From contig LR134135.1 in NCBI GenBank assembly GCA_900635465.1, positions 3,534,001 through 3,598,000 on the forward strand: a DNA stretch of 64,000 bases, written 5' to 3'. How positions within the stretch are numbered: position 1 is the first letter of the stretch; the number at the start of each line of letters is the position of its first letter. The position numbers and the translations under genes are program-made. Shown one piece after another: positions 1 through 11,019 of this stretch. The stretch is from Lelliottia amnigena. GTDB lineage: Bacteria; Pseudomonadota; Gammaproteobacteria; Enterobacterales; Enterobacteriaceae. The notes under the pieces are model-generated. The model saw nothing but the letters and a program-made list of their open reading frames with translations. It did not search any database and was not told where the DNA came from.

Positions 1-375
1 GCGGCAAACAGCGCACAGTTTATTCCGCAGGCTACCAATATTCAGGCACTCGGCGGCATCAGCTTTAAAAAAGGCTGTTACACCGGTCAGGAGATGGTGG
101 CCCGGGCAAAATTCCGCGGGGCCAATAAACGCGCGCTGTGGTATCTGGCAGGAAACGCCAGTCGCGTTCCAGAAGCCGGTGAAGATCTCGAGCTGAAAAT
201 GGGTGAAAACTGGCGTCGCACAGGTACTGTGTTGGCTGCTGTTCAGCTGGACGATGGCCGAGTTCTGGTGCAGGTGGTGATGAACAATGACATGGAAGCT
301 GACAGCGTGTTCCGCGTGCGTGACGATGCCAATACATTAAGCATCCAGCCGCTGCCGTATTCATTAGAAGAGTAA
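1..375 (+). CDS. ygfZ: YgfZ, folate-binding Fe-S cluster maintenance protein (3' part only)
   Basis: The reading frame is open from the first base, so the gene begins upstream of the window; 124 residues of the C-terminal part are visible. The frame contains the family signature K-G-C-Y-T-G-Q-E (residues about 25-32 of the visible part), whose cysteine is the conserved YgfZ residue. YgfZ is a tetrahydrofolate-binding paralogue of GcvT that supports assembly or repair of some iron-sulfur enzymes such as MiaB. The remaining C-terminal beta-barrel sequence is collinear with E. coli YgfZ and ends normally in TAA. Identification is firm, but only the C-terminal part can be judged here. Confidence 0.95.
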   Translation, partial: AANSAQFIPQATNIQALGGISFKKGCYTGQEMVARAKFRGANKRALWYLAGNASRVPEAGEDLELKMGENWRRTGTVLAAVQLDDGRVLVQVVMNNDMEADSVFRVRDDANTLSIQPLPYSLEE

Positions 376-381
376 TACTTT

Positions 382-407
382 GCCCGGCAGTGGATTCATT
401 GCCGGGC
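382..407. terminator. stem-loop between ygfZ and trhA
   Basis: GCCCGGCA and TGCCGGGC form a perfect 8-bp stem around a 10-base loop, just after the ygfZ stop. The two genes converge, so the stem could stop both transcripts. T-rich sequence is modest on either side. Confidence 0.6.
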
Positions 408-417
408 GTTCAAAACG

Positions 418-1074
418 TTAAGCCTGCGCCACGTATAAATATATCGCCAGGAAATGGCACACGCTGCCGCCCAGCACGAAGCCATGCCAGATAGCGTGGT
501 TGTACGGAATACGTTTACAGACGTAAAAAATCACCCCGAGTGAATAGATGATCCCCCCCGCCGCAAGCAGCGTCACCCCACCCGCGTCCAGCTTTGTCGC
601 CAGTTGATATACCACGATCAGCGACAGCCAACCCATCGTCAAATATGTCACCAGCGACAGCACTTTAAACCGGTGCGCAATCGTGAGCTTAAACAAGATA
701 CCGAGCAGTGCCAGTCCCCAAATGACGATCATCAGGCCGCGTGATAAGGGCGAGTTCAATCCCACCAGCAAAAATGGCGTATAGGTTCCGGCAATCAGGA
801 GATAGATAGCGCAGTGATCAAATTTCTTAAGCCAAATTTTGGCACGCTGATGCGGAATGGCGTGGTAAAGCGTTGAGGCGAGAAAGAGGAGAATCATACT
901 CCCGCCATACAGGCTATAGCTGGTAATAGCCAGCGCATTGGCGTTCGCATCAAACGCCTGCACCAGCAGAAGTACCAAACCGACAATACCAAAAACGAGG
1001 CCAATCCCGTGACTAATGCTGTTGGCTATTTCCTCAGCCAGTGAATATCCCTGTGCAACGATTGGTTTGCTCAC
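418..1074 (-). CDS. trhA: TrhA/YqfA, hemolysin III family (PAQR) membrane protein
   Basis: A 218-residue integral membrane protein of the hemolysin III / PAQR-like family, collinear with E. coli YqfA (219 residues). Seven hydrophobic segments are visible. Conserved family motifs include S-x-x-x-H near residue 22 (N-S-I-S-H-G), the S-T-L-Y-H-A motif near residue 70, and H-A-I-W-H-G followed by H-F-L near the end, whose histidines are the predicted metal-binding set. In E. coli the protein (TrhA) has been linked to membrane energetics and fluidity. The start codon is GTG with a GGAG nine bases upstream. It converges with ygfZ. Confidence 0.93.
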   Translation of the reverse strand: MSKPIVAQGYSLAEEIANSISHGIGLVFGIVGLVLLLVQAFDANANALAITSYSLYGGSMILLFLASTLYHAIPHQRAKIWLKKFDHCAIYLLIAGTYTPFLLVGLNSPLSRGLMIVIWGLALLGILFKLTIAHRFKVLSLVTYLTMGWLSLIVVYQLATKLDAGGVTLLAAGGIIYSLGVIFYVCKRIPYNHAIWHGFVLGGSVCHFLAIYLYVAQA

Positions 1075-1240
1075 TATAGGAAACTCCAGGAAAACAGAAG
1101 ATAAAAATGTATCACCAAACTATGCTAACTGAGAACGATTCCAGTGAACACATGTTAGCTAAAATAAATACCTATTCCAGAATAATCCATTAAAATCATT
1201 ACATTGAGGTTAAAATTCACCTAACACTCGTTCACTTTTA

Positions 1241-1552
1241 TTAAAGGCATTTAAATTCAATCACATAAAACTGGGACTGGTTAGGGTAAATCTCGGCGAT
1301 AACCGCTTTGAGTGCTTCCAGTGACATGTTTTCCTGCTGCGCATGTTTTTCGGTTAACGCATCCAGCGTCACCGTCGACGTGCGGATGACTTCAACGGTG
1401 CAAAAGTACCCCTCATCCTCATAGCGCCCAACGCGCAGAATATCGCCTGCTTTAAAATGTGATTCTGATTCGTCGCGGATAGTGATGGTTTTACGCCCGG
1501 CCAGAATGTCTTCCTGAAAGCGCTGAAAAAAAGTAATGTCGTTTGGCTGCAT
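1241..1552 (-). CDS. yqfB: YqfB, N4-acetylcytidine amidohydrolase (ASCH domain)
   Basis: A 103-residue ASCH-domain protein, the same length as E. coli YqfB, which hydrolyses N4-acetylcytidine to cytidine and acetate. The characteristic K-T-I-T-I-R-D-E stretch lies at residues 21-28 and the protein ends V-I-E-F-K-C-L as in E. coli. The chosen ATG gives the E. coli N terminus (M-Q-P-N-D); an upstream in-frame extension of 29 residues has no family similarity and overlaps the divergent regulator gene. The gene is divergent from the RpiR-type regulator. Confidence 0.92.
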   Translation of the reverse strand: MQPNDITFFQRFQEDILAGRKTITIRDESESHFKAGDILRVGRYEDEGYFCTVEVIRTSTVTLDALTEKHAQQENMSLEALKAVIAEIYPNQSQFYVIEFKCL

Positions 1553-1604
1553 GGTATTATTCCCTGAAGATAAAGTCTGATAAGTGAGTTTAGCCAGCGT
1601 GAGC

Positions 1605-2336
1605 ATGTTCTCCCATTCTGCTATTGCCAGTCTCAACAATCTTGAGATGATGGTTTACAACTATGCTATCAAAAACCGCGACAAGGTCACGTACATGACC
1701 ATCCGCGAACTGGCGGACGCGGCGGGAGTCTCCACCACCACCGTGCTGCGCTTTTGCCGCAAGCTCAACTGCGAAGGCTATTCTGAATTCCGTGTGCGGT
1801 TTAAATTGTATTTAGAGAATAATGAACCGCAGCAGGCTAATTTCGGTGCCAGTGAAATTATCAGTTTCTTCCGCAGTGTTAATAACGAAGAATTCGATTC
1901 GTTATTAGCGCACGCTGTCGATATTATATTATCGTCAGAGCGTATTATTTTTGTTGGCGCTGGCACCTCTGGTTCGCTGGCAAAATATGGCGCGCGGTTC
2001 TTTTCAAATATTGGAAAATTCAGCAATCATATCGACGATCCTTATTTTCCGGTCACCAACGACATGGCAAAAAATGCGCTGGCGATTGTGCTTTCTGTTT
2101 CCGGTGAAACCGAAGAGATCCTGCGCTTCGCCAGCCAGTTCAGCCTGCACAACTGTAAAGTGCTCTCCATCACCAGCCATGAACACTCTCGACTGGCAAA
2201 ACTTGCCGACTTTAATCTCTCATGGCATGTACCTCAAACCCGCATTGGCGGCGTCTACGATATAACCACTCAAATCCCGGTTATTTATATTCTTGAATCG
2301 TTAGGTCGGAAACTGGCGAAGAAACTGGCGGAATAA
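1605..2336 (+). CDS. MurR/RpiR family transcriptional regulator, probable regulator of bglA
   Basis: A protein of about 243 residues with the RpiR architecture. An N-terminal helix-turn-helix ([23 protein letters not shown], about residues 30-55) is followed by a SIS sugar-phosphate-binding domain ([10 protein letters not shown] at about residue 108, and S-V-S-G-E-T-E near 160). RpiR proteins typically sense phosphosugars and control the adjacent catabolic gene. It lies 115 bp upstream of bglA on the same strand, so control by a 6-phospho-beta-glucoside is a reasonable inference. The start is uncertain: ATG 1605 or in-frame GTG 1584, neither with a strong ribosome-binding site. E. coli K-12 has no regulator at this position. 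Confidence 0.85.
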   Translation: MFSHSAIASLNNLEMMVYNYAIKNRDKVTYMTIRELADAAGVSTTTVLRFCRKLNCEGYSEFRVRFKLYLENNEPQQANFGASEIISFFRSVNNEEFDSLLAHAVDIILSSERIIFVGAGTSGSLAKYGARFFSNIGKFSNHIDDPYFPVTNDMAKNALAIVLSVSGETEEILRFASQFSLHNCKVLSITSHEHSRLAKLADFNLSWHVPQTRIGGVYDITTQIPVIYILESLGRKLAKKLAE

Positions 2337-2352
2337 AACAGGCTGTTTTTTT

Positions 2353-2389
2353 GATGTAACAAATCACATAAACCGCCATTTGTTATATC
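2353..2389. promoter_or_regulatory. imperfect inverted repeat upstream of bglA, candidate operator
   Basis: Two 12-base arms, GAT-g-TAACAAAT and ATTTGTTA-t-ATC, are separated by 13 bases. They form a long inverted repeat with one mismatch in the bglA promoter region, about 60-100 bp before the bglA start. An RpiR-type dimer could bind here. This is inferred from symmetry and position only. Confidence 0.5.
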
Positions 2390-2400
2390 GTGACATTTAA

Positions 2401-3885
<1,485 letters not shown>

Positions 3886-4001
3886 CCACCCCAGCCCTTT
3901 CCCCTGCGGGCGAGATCGAAAAGATCGCACCGACTCCCCCTCTCCGCAAAGGATGAGGGGGAAAACTGCACCGCGTATTCCTCTCCCCTGCGCGAGAGGA
4001 A
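3886..4001. repeat. degenerate GGGAGAGGG-type palindromic repeats between bglA and ygfF
   Basis: The gap between two convergent genes contains imperfect inverted repeats built on CCCCTCTCC / GGATGAGGGG and CCTCTCCCC / GCGAGAGG. They are decayed relatives of the palindrome seen intact at 18779, 25200, 47350 and 52195. They could also fold as a terminator. Confidence 0.55.
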
Positions 4002-4745
4002 TTATTTCCCGCCCGCTAATTCAAGAAAACTTCCCGTCACGTAAGACGCCTTTTCGCTCAGCAGCCAGACAATCGCCTGCGCCACCTCTTCGGGCTGGCC
4101 GCCGCGCTGCATCGGCAACAGAGACTTCACCCGATCTACACGCCCCGGCTCACCGCCAGAAGCATGAATGTCGGTATAAATTAGCCCTGGACGCACGCAG
4201 TTCACGCGAATGCCCTGCGCCGCCACCTCCAGCGATAATCCGATGGTCAACGAATCTACCGCACCTTTCGAGGCGGCATAATCGACATACTCACCGGGAG
4301 CCCCAAGACGCGACGCCGCAGACGACACATTCACTATCGCCCCGCCTTTGCCGCCGTGTTGATGAGACATGCGTTTCACCGCTTCACGACAGCAGAGGAA
4401 ATAGCCCGTCACGTTAGTGGTTAATACGCGATTGATGCGCTCGGCGGTCAGATTTTCAATCGTGCTTTGCTCAAACAAAATGCCGGCGTTGTTGACCAGC
4501 GCGGCCAGCGGTTCGCCTTCACGGTCCAGGCTTTCGAACATCGCCATCACCTGCGTTTCGTCGCTGATATCAGCGCGTAACGCAAAAGCCTTGCCGCCGG
4601 AGTCGGTAATTTGATTCACCACATCCGTCGCGGCTTTGATGTTGTGGTGATAATTCACCGCCGCCGTGTAGCCTTCACGCGCCAGTTGCAGCGCGGTCGC
4701 TTTACCAATTCCGCGGCTTGCGCCGGTTACAAGAGCAATAGCCAA
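4002..4745 (-). CDS. ygfF: YgfF, short-chain dehydrogenase/reductase
   Basis: A classical SDR oxidoreductase, 247 residues, the length of E. coli YgfF. The NAD(P)-binding motif T-G-A-S-R-G-I-G (residues about 7-14), N-N-A-G-I near residue 86 and the catalytic Y-x-x-x-K (Y-A-A-S-K) with an upstream serine are all present. The physiological substrate is unknown. The start is taken as TTG at 4745, because GGAGG lies eight bases upstream and the predicted N terminus then matches E. coli. A more distal TTG would place the ribosome-binding site inside the gene. It lies downstream of gcvP on the same strand but is separated from it by a terminator. Confidence 0.88.
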   Translation of the reverse strand: MAIALVTGASRGIGKATALQLAREGYTAAVNYHHNIKAATDVVNQITDSGGKAFALRADISDETQVMAMFESLDREGEPLAALVNNAGILFEQSTIENLTAERINRVLTTNVTGYFLCCREAVKRMSHQHGGKGGAIVNVSSAASRLGAPGEYVDYAASKGAVDSLTIGLSLEVAAQGIRVNCVRPGLIYTDIHASGGEPGRVDRVKSLLPMQRGGQPEEVAQAIVWLLSEKASYVTGSFLELAGGK

Positions 4746-4765
4746 GAGACGTCCCTCCAAAATAA

Positions 4766-4793
4766 AAAAAGCCGGGCATCACTCGCCCGGCTT
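4766..4793 (-). terminator. rho-independent terminator of the gcvTHP operon
   Basis: On the minus strand an AGCCGGGC / GCCCGGCT stem with a short loop is followed by a run of seven T. It lies directly after the gcvP stop, which makes it a clear intrinsic terminator for gcvTHP. Confidence 0.85.
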
Positions 4794-4811
4794 AAGCAGT
4801 CACGTTAAGTA

Positions 4812-7685
4812 TTACTGATATTCGCTCATTGGCACGCAGGAGCAGAACAAATTGCGGTCGCCATAAACGTCATCAAGACGTTTCACCGTTGGCCAGTATT
4901 TGTTTGCCACGCCCGCCGGGAAGACCGCCACTTCGCGGGTGTAGCCGTGATGCCACTCCGCTACCAGCTCGTTTTGCGTGTGCGGCGCATTGACCAGCGG
5001 GTTATCTTCCAGCGTCCATTCGCCCTGCTTCACGCGGGTGATTTCATTGCGAATCGCCAGCATCGCCTCGATAAAGCGATCCAGTTCAACTTTGCTTTCT
5101 GACTCGGTCGGCTCAACCATCAGCGTGCCCGCTACCGGGAACGACATGGTCGGTGCGTGGAATCCGTAGTCAATCAGGCGCTTGGCGATATCCAGTTCGC
5201 TGATCCCGGTTTCGTCTTTCAGCGGACGAATATCCAGAATACATTCGTGCGCCACGCGGCCATCACGACCGGTATAGAGCACTGGATAGGCGTCTTTCAG
5301 ACGTGTGGCAATGTAGTTGGCGTTCAGGATCGCTACCTGACTTGCCTGTTTCAGCCCTTCTGCGCCCATCATACGGATGTACATCCAGCTGATTGGCAGA
5401 ATGGATGCGCTGCCAAACGGTGCCGCGGATACCGCGCCCTGACGGGTCAACATACCTTCAATCTGCACCACACTGTGGCCTGGAACAAACGGTGCCAGGT
5501 GCGCTTTTACGCCAATCGGTCCCATACCCGGGCCGCCGCCGCCGTGCGGGATACAGAAGGTCTTATGCAGATTCAGGTGCGAAACATCCGCGCCGATAAA
5601 GCCCGGAGAGGTGATGCCCACCTGCGCGTTCATGTTCGCGCCATCAAGATACACCTGGCCGCCGAACTGATGCACAATCTCGCACACTTCACGGATGGTT
5701 TCTTCGTACACACCGTGCGTGGACGGATACGTGACCATAATGCAGGAGAGTTTTTCGCCCGCATGTTCTGCTTTGGCACGCAGATCGGTCAGGTCGATGT
5801 TCCCGTTTTTGTCGCATGCGACGACAACGACTTCCATTCCCGCCATCTGCGCGGATGCCGGGTTGGTGCCGTGTGCGGAGCTTGGGATCAGGCAGATATC
5901 GCGATGACCTTCGTTGCGGCTTTCGTGGTAATGACGAATCGCCAGCAGGCCGGCGTACTCGCCCTGTGCGCCGGAGTTTGGCTGCATGCAGAGTGCGTCA
6001 TAACCGGTCAGCTTCACCAGCCAGTCGGAGAGCTGGTTGATCATCTGATGATACCCTTCCGCCTGTTCTGCCGGGCAGAACGGGTGCAGCTCAGAGAACT
6101 CAGGCCAGGTAATCGGAATCATTTCTGCGGCGGCGTTCAGCTTCATGGTGCAGGAACCCAGCGGGATCATCGCCTGATTCAGCGCCAGATCTTTGCGCTC
6201 CAGAGAGTGCATATACCGCATCATCTCGGTTTCGCTGTGATAGCGATTGAATACCGGGTGAGTCAGAATCGCATCATCGCGCAGCATGCTTTCCTGAATA
6301 GAGCGGCTATCGTGCGCCACTTCTTTATCCAAGGCATCGACGTCAAGTCCGTGTGCATCGCCCAGCAGGACGTTAAACAGATTTTGCACGTCCTCGCGGG
6401 TGGTGGTCTCATCCAGCGTGATACCGACGGCGTTGAGAATATCGCTGCGCAGGTTGATCTCTGCGGCTTCTGCGCGCGCCAGCACACCGGCTTTATCCGC
6501 AACTTCAACACACAGCGTGTCAAAGTAATGGGCATGGCGCAGCTTCAGGCCTTTTTGCTGTAAACCGGTAGCCAGAATATCCGCAAAGCGATGAATGCGG
6601 GTCGCGATGCGCTTCAGGCCCACTGGACCGTGGAACACCGCGTACAGGCTGGCAATATTCGCCAGCAGTACCTGAGAGGTACAGATATTGGAGTTCGCTT
6701 TTTCGCGACGAATGTGTTGCTCACGCGTCTGCATCGCCATACGCAGCGCGGTATTGCCCGCGGCATCTTTCGACACACCGATAATGCGGCCAGGCATAGA
6801 GCGTTTGAATTCGTCTTTTCCGGCGAAGAATGCCGCGTGCGGGCCACCGTAGCCCATCGGCACGCCAAAGCGCTGCGCGGAACCGAAAACAATATCCGCG
6901 CCCTGTTTGCCCGGTGCCGTTAACAGCACCAGCGTCATAAAATCGGCCGCCACGCTGACAACAATTTTGCGGAATTTCAGCTCGGCAATCAGCGCACTGT
7001 AGTCGTGTACTTCACCGGTGGTGCCGACTTGCTGCAACAGCACGCCGAAGACATCCTGATGATCCAGCACTTTATCTGCATCATCGACAATCACGTCAAA
7101 ACCAAAGGTTTCGGCACGCGTACGCACAACGTCCAGCGTTTGCGGATGCACGTCAGCCGCGACGAAGAAGCGGTTGGCGTTTTTCAGCTTGCTCACGCGT
7201 TTTGCCATCGCCATCGCTTCGGCGGCGGCAGTTGCTTCGTCCAGCAAAGAAGCAGAGGCGATGTCCAATCCGGTCAGATCCAGCGTGACCTGCTGGAAGT
7301 TCAGCAACGCTTCCAGACGGCCCTGAGACACTTCCGGCTGATAAGGCGTATAGGCGGTGTACCAGCCCGGGTTTTCCAGCATGTTACGCAGAATAACCGG
7401 CGGCAACTGCACTGGGGTGTAACCCATGCCAATGTAAGACTTAAAGCGCTTGTTGAGACCGGCAATGGCCTTCAGTTCCGCCAGCGCAGCAAATTCCGTT
7501 GTCGCCTCACCCACTTGCGGCGGCGTGGCGAGCTGAATGTCTTTCGGCACGATCTGGCCGATCAGTGCGTTTAACGAATCCGCGCCAACTGTCTTCAGCA
7601 TCTCCTGCTGTTGCTGAGCATCCGGCCCAATGTGACGTTCAATGAAGGCGCCACGGTTTTCAAGCTGGCTTAAAGTCTGTGTCAT
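4812..7685 (-). CDS. gcvP: GcvP, glycine dehydrogenase (decarboxylating), P protein
   Basis: A 957-residue protein identical in length to E. coli GcvP. It is the pyridoxal-phosphate enzyme of the glycine cleavage system: it decarboxylates glycine and transfers the aminomethyl group to the lipoyl arm of GcvH. The PLP lysine lies in N-L-H-K-T-F near residue 706, followed by a glycine-rich H-G-G-G-G-P-G loop. It is the last gene of gcvT-gcvH-gcvP. The gcvH-gcvP gap of 184 bp is occupied mostly by an ERIC element, which will be in the transcript. Confidence 0.98.
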   Translation of the reverse strand: MTQTLSQLENRGAFIERHIGPDAQQQQEMLKTVGADSLNALIGQIVPKDIQLATPPQVGEATTEFAALAELKAIAGLNKRFKSYIGMGYTPVQLPPVILRNMLENPGWYTAYTPYQPEVSQGRLEALLNFQQVTLDLTGLDIASASLLDEATAAAEAMAMAKRVSKLKNANRFFVAADVHPQTLDVVRTRAETFGFDVIVDDADKVLDHQDVFGVLLQQVGTTGEVHDYSALIAELKFRKIVVSVAADFMTLVLLTAPGKQGADIVFGSAQRFGVPMGYGGPHAAFFAGKDEFKRSMPGRIIGVSKDAAGNTALRMAMQTREQHIRREKANSNICTSQVLLANIASLYAVFHGPVGLKRIATRIHRFADILATGLQQKGLKLRHAHYFDTLCVEVADKAGVLARAEAAEINLRSDILNAVGITLDETTTREDVQNLFNVLLGDAHGLDVDALDKEVAHDSRSIQESMLRDDAILTHPVFNRYHSETEMMRYMHSLERKDLALNQAMIPLGSCTMKLNAAAEMIPITWPEFSELHPFCPAEQAEGYHQMINQLSDWLVKLTGYDALCMQPNSGAQGEYAGLLAIRHYHESRNEGHRDICLIPSSAHGTNPASAQMAGMEVVVVACDKNGNIDLTDLRAKAEHAGEKLSCIMVTYPSTHGVYEETIREVCEIVHQFGGQVYLDGANMNAQVGITSPGFIGADVSHLNLHKTFCIPHGGGGPGMGPIGVKAHLAPFVPGHSVVQIEGMLTRQGAVSAAPFGSASILPISWMYIRMMGAEGLKQASQVAILNANYIATRLKDAYPVLYTGRDGRVAHECILDIRPLKDETGISELDIAKRLIDYGFHAPTMSFPVAGTLMVEPTESESKVELDRFIEAMLAIRNEITRVKQGEWTLEDNPLVNAPHTQNELVAEWHHGYTREVAVFPAGVANKYWPTVKRLDDVYGDRNLFCSCVPMSEYQ

Positions 7686-7746
7686 GAGCGATGGTTCCTG
7701 AAACGTGCGGTGAATCGATGTAGAAATCGTGATTGTCTTGCCTTGA

Positions 7747-7868
7747 TACGCTTAATCATTCGCGTTGCAGGAAGGCAGCGACGCTGCGAATCCTCAGGAG
7801 CTTACATGAGTAAGTGACTGAGATGAGCGAGGACGCCTACGCACCTGCAACGTGAAGGATGACGCGTA
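7747..7868. repeat. ERIC element between gcvH and gcvP
   Basis: A 122-bp imperfect palindrome matching the enterobacterial repetitive intergenic consensus. It contains recognisable forms of the two conserved core segments, AGGAGCTTACAT and GTAAGTGACTG, and the flanking GTTGCAGGAAGGC and CTGCAACGTGAAG arms. One edge abuts the gcvH stop codon. ERICs are non-autonomous elements found in transcribed intergenic regions of enterobacteria and can form long stem-loops that alter mRNA stability. Confidence 0.9.
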
Positions 7869-7869
7869 T

Positions 7870-8259
7870 TTACTCGTTTTCTAGCAGAGCGGCATACGCC
7901 GTCGCATCCAGAAGCGCTTCCACTTCTGCTTCGTCAGCCGCGCGGATTTTGAAAATCCAGCCGTCGGTGTACGGGTCACTGTTCACCAGCTCCGGAGAGT
8001 CGCTCAGCGCATCGTTGACCGCAACGATTTCGCCGCTCACGGGTGCGTAGATGTCGGATGCGGCTTTAACTGATTCCGCTACCGCGCAGTCGTCGCCCGC
8101 ACTGACGGTCGTGCCGACGTCCGGCAGGTCGACAAACACCATGTCACCCAGCAGCTCTTGCGCATGCTCGGTGATCCCTACGGTGTACGTGCCGTCGGCC
8201 TCTTTGCGCAGCCATTCGTGTTCTTTACTGTATTTCAGTTCTGCTGGCACATTGCTCAT
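7870..8259 (-). CDS. gcvH: GcvH, glycine cleavage system H protein
   Basis: A 129-residue lipoyl-carrier protein, the E. coli length. Lysine 65 in A-E-S-V-K-A-A-S is the lipoylation site that shuttles the aminomethyl group between GcvP and GcvT. It lies 24 bp after gcvT and before gcvP in the same operon. No anomalies are visible. Confidence 0.98.
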   Translation of the reverse strand: MSNVPAELKYSKEHEWLRKEADGTYTVGITEHAQELLGDMVFVDLPDVGTTVSAGDDCAVAESVKAASDIYAPVSGEIVAVNDALSDSPELVNSDPYTDGWIFKIRAADEAEVEALLDATAYAALLENE

Positions 8260-8283
8260 TGGAATTCTCCTGATAAAAAATGA

Positions 8284-9378
8284 TTAGGCGACCGGCTTAC
8301 CGGCGCGAACAAAAATCGGTTTAGTCACTTTGACCGGCATTTCACGATTACGGATCTGCACAATGGCGGTTTCGCCAATGCCAGCCGGAACGCGCGCCAG
8401 CGCAATGCTGTAGCCCAGCGTCGGCGAGAAGGTACCGCTGGTGATCATGCCTTCACGCTGATTGCCGAGCTCATCGGTAAATCGCACAGGCAGCTCGTTA
8501 CGCAGCACGCCTTTTTCAGTCATCACCAGGCCGACCAGCTGATCGGTGCCTTTTTCGCGCTGCATCTCAAGCGCTTCGCGGCCAATAAATTCACGATCGG
8601 CAGGTTCCCACGCGATGGTCCAACCCATGTTGGCGGCCAGCGGAGAGACGGTTTCATCCATTTCCTGACTGTACAAATTCATGCCAGCTTCCAGACGCAG
8701 CGTATCACGCGCGCCAAGACCAGCAGGTTTGACACCGGCTTCCACCAGCGCATGCCAGAATTCGGCAGCTTTCTCGTTCGGCATCGCAATTTCGTAACCC
8801 GCTTCACCGGTGTAACCGGTGGTGGCGATAAACAAATCGCCCGCCTGCACGCCGAAGAATGGCTTCATGCCCTCAGTCGCGTGACGCTGCTCATCCGTGA
8901 ATAACGTGGCGGCTTTCGCCTGCGCGTTAGGACCCTGAACGGCGATCAGCGACAGATCGTCACGAACGGTAATTTCGACGGCGTACTTTTCAGCGTGTTG
9001 GGAAATCCAGGAGAGGTCTTTTTCGCGGGTGGCGGAGTTAACAACGAGGCGGAAGAAATCTTCAGTGAAGTAATAAACAATCAGGTCGTCTATGACGCCG
9101 CCGGAGGCATTTAACATGCCGGAATAGAGCGCCTTGCCTGGGGTCTTGAGCTTAGCGACGTCGTTTGCCAGCAGATAACGCAAAAACTCCCGGGTGCGGC
9201 TCCCGCGCAGATCGACAATGGTCATGTGCGACACATCAAACATACCGGCGTCGGTGCGCACGGCATGATGCTCATCGATTTGTGAGCCGTAATGCAGCGG
9301 CATCATCCAGCCATGGAAATCCACCATGCGTGCACCGCATAACGTGTGTTGTTCGTATAAAGGAGTTTGTTGAGCCAT
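8284..9378 (-). CDS. gcvT: GcvT, aminomethyltransferase, T protein
   Basis: A 364-residue tetrahydrofolate-dependent aminomethyltransferase, the E. coli length. It takes the methylene group from aminomethyl-GcvH, releases ammonia and makes 5,10-methylenetetrahydrofolate. The N-terminal L-Y-E-Q-H...[11 protein letters not shown] motif and the T-T-G-Y-T-G-E-x-G-Y-E folate-domain motif (around residue 190) are present. It is the first gene of gcvTHP, and a PurR site lies about 90-105 bp upstream, as in E. coli. Confidence 0.98.
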   Translation of the reverse strand: MAQQTPLYEQHTLCGARMVDFHGWMMPLHYGSQIDEHHAVRTDAGMFDVSHMTIVDLRGSRTREFLRYLLANDVAKLKTPGKALYSGMLNASGGVIDDLIVYYFTEDFFRLVVNSATREKDLSWISQHAEKYAVEITVRDDLSLIAVQGPNAQAKAATLFTDEQRHATEGMKPFFGVQAGDLFIATTGYTGEAGYEIAMPNEKAAEFWHALVEAGVKPAGLGARDTLRLEAGMNLYSQEMDETVSPLAANMGWTIAWEPADREFIGREALEMQREKGTDQLVGLVMTEKGVLRNELPVRFTDELGNQREGMITSGTFSPTLGYSIALARVPAGIGETAIVQIRNREMPVKVTKPIFVRAGKPVA

Positions 9379-9466
9379 CTTGTCCTCGTTGAATAAGCAG
9401 GGCTATCTTGTGTTTCGCATAAAAATCCATCACGAAACCCGGCGTTGGCATCACGCCTGGACGCCG

Positions 9467-9482
9467 ACGCAAACGTTCTCTT
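9467..9482 (-). promoter_or_regulatory. PurR operator of gcvTHP
   Basis: ACGCAAACGTTCTCTT closely matches the PurR consensus ACGCAAACGTTTNCNT. It lies 89-104 bp upstream of the gcvT start, where E. coli has its transcription start and a PurR site, so purine repression of glycine cleavage is probably conserved. Confidence 0.8.
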
Positions 9483-9804
9483 TTACCTGAACTTACCACC
9501 GAAACCAGGGATTAACCATAAGGTAAAACGGGTCATCACATTAGCTTATGACTAAAAAACACCAAAACGACAACAGAACGATTCACTGGATAAATGCAAT
9601 TAACGCCGAGTAAACGCAATGTAATGGCCGAGTTATTTAGATAAGAGTGATATTTAATGCGGAAAAAGATGGCGATTTCCCATCATGAAAAAAACGCGAG
9701 ATTAGATAATCTAATGCGAATTAGGGTGTGAAATTAGAATATTTCAAATGAGAGAAATGTCCCGGCTCAGAAGCCGGGAAATGAAAGTGTGATGGGGGTC
9801 TAAC
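9483..9804. other. AT-rich region between ubiI and gcvT, promoter and activator region
   Basis: No gene is visible. The stretch is AT-rich with several A/T tracts. In E. coli the equivalent region holds the Lrp and GcvA sites that activate gcvTHP; I cannot place individual sites here with confidence. It should also act as the spacer after ubiI, but no strong terminator is seen. Confidence 0.5.
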
Positions 9805-11007
9805 TTAGCGCAGCCAGTCTGGCAGATCGTTCAACCCCATCGCCTGACGAAGCAGTTGGGGTTTTACACCTGGAAGAGTATCGGCCATTTTCAGACCCAG
9901 ATCGCGAAGCAGTTTTTTGGCGGGGTTATCGCCTGCAAATAGCTCGCGGAATCCCTGCATACCCGCCAGCATCATCGCGGCACTGTGCTTGCGGCTGCGC
10001 TCGTAGCGGCGCAGATAAAGGTGCTGACCAATGTCCTTCCCTTCACGATGTAAACGACGCAGCTCTTCGATGAGCTCAGCGGCATCCATAAAGCCCAGGT
10101 TAACGCCCTGTCCCGCTAAGGGATGGATGGTATGCGCAGCATCACCCACCAGCGCCAGACGGTGCGCCGCAAACTGGCGCGCATATCGGCCAGTCAATGG
10201 GAACACCTGGCGCTCGCTTTCAAGCGCACACAGACCCAGGCGGTTATCAAACGCCATGCACAGCGCCTGGCTGAATTCTTCCAGCGTCGCGTCCTGCATC
10301 TGCTGGGCTTTCTCCGGGATCAACGACCAGACAATTGAACACAGATGCGGATCGCTCAGCGGCAGAAACGCCAGAATGCCGTCATTATGGAAGATCTGAC
10401 GCGCTATGCCACCGTGCGGCTCAGCGGTACGAATCGTCGCGACCATCGCGTGATGACGGTAATCCCAAAACGTCAGTGGGATATCCGCTTTATTTCGCAG
10501 CCAGGAGTTCGCACCATCTGCGCCAACAACCAGACGCGCCGTTAGCATCTCGCCACTCTGCAACGTAATGAAGGCTTCGTTCTCACCCCAGGCGACTTGC
10601 TGCACCTGTGCAGGCGCTAACAGCGTAATATCTGCGCTGTGCTGCGCTTTTTGCCATAGAGCATGATGAATGACCGCATTTTCGACGATGTGACCCAGAT
10701 GGCTGTAGCCCATGCTTTCGTCATCAAACGCAATGTGACCAAAGCTGTCTTTGTCCCACACTTCCATCCCGTGATAACAGCTTGCGCGAAACGCCGTGAT
10801 ATCTGACCAGACGCCAAGACGCGTCAGCAGCTTTTCGCTGGCGGCGTTGATGGCCGATACGCGAAGTTCAGGCGGTGCGTCCGGGGCTACGGGCTGCGGT
10901 GGCGTGCTTTCAAGAACGGCAACGCGCAGGCCGCTTCCCTGCAAACCGCAGGCTAAAGCCAGCCCAACCATTCCGCCGCCAACAATGGCAACATCAACAT
11001 TCTGCAC
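9805..11007 (-). CDS. ubiI: UbiI, 2-octaprenylphenol C5-hydroxylase
   Basis: A 400-residue FAD monooxygenase of the UbiH/COQ6 family, matching E. coli UbiI (VisC). It adds the C5 hydroxyl group in aerobic ubiquinone synthesis. The N-terminal FAD motif V-G-G-G-M-V-G starts at residue 9, the middle D-G motif is V-G-A-D-G-A-N-S, and the C-terminal G-D-A-A-H-T-I-H-P-L-A-G-Q-G signature lies near residue 295. It is the last gene of ygfB-pepP-ubiH-ubiI, 12 bp after ubiH. Confidence 0.96.
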   Translation of the reverse strand: MQNVDVAIVGGGMVGLALACGLQGSGLRVAVLESTPPQPVAPDAPPELRVSAINAASEKLLTRLGVWSDITAFRASCYHGMEVWDKDSFGHIAFDDESMGYSHLGHIVENAVIHHALWQKAQHSADITLLAPAQVQQVAWGENEAFITLQSGEMLTARLVVGADGANSWLRNKADIPLTFWDYRHHAMVATIRTAEPHGGIARQIFHNDGILAFLPLSDPHLCSIVWSLIPEKAQQMQDATLEEFSQALCMAFDNRLGLCALESERQVFPLTGRYARQFAAHRLALVGDAAHTIHPLAGQGVNLGFMDAAELIEELRRLHREGKDIGQHLYLRRYERSRKHSAAMMLAGMQGFRELFAGDNPAKKLLRDLGLKMADTLPGVKPQLLRQAMGLNDLPDWLR

Positions 11008-11019
11008 TGAGTTAACTCC

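Noticed and set aside
3953..4417. 154-codon frame opposite ygfF
   Set aside because: Begins in a degenerate repeat and is antisense to the SDR gene with intact catalytic motifs.
5157..6563. 468-codon open frame on the plus strand
   Set aside because: Antisense shadow of gcvP, with no recognisable protein features.
9379..9804. Glycine riboswitch upstream of gcvT
   Set aside because: No tandem glycine aptamer pattern was recognised; enterobacterial gcvTHP is controlled by GcvA, Lrp and PurR, and a PurR site is present.
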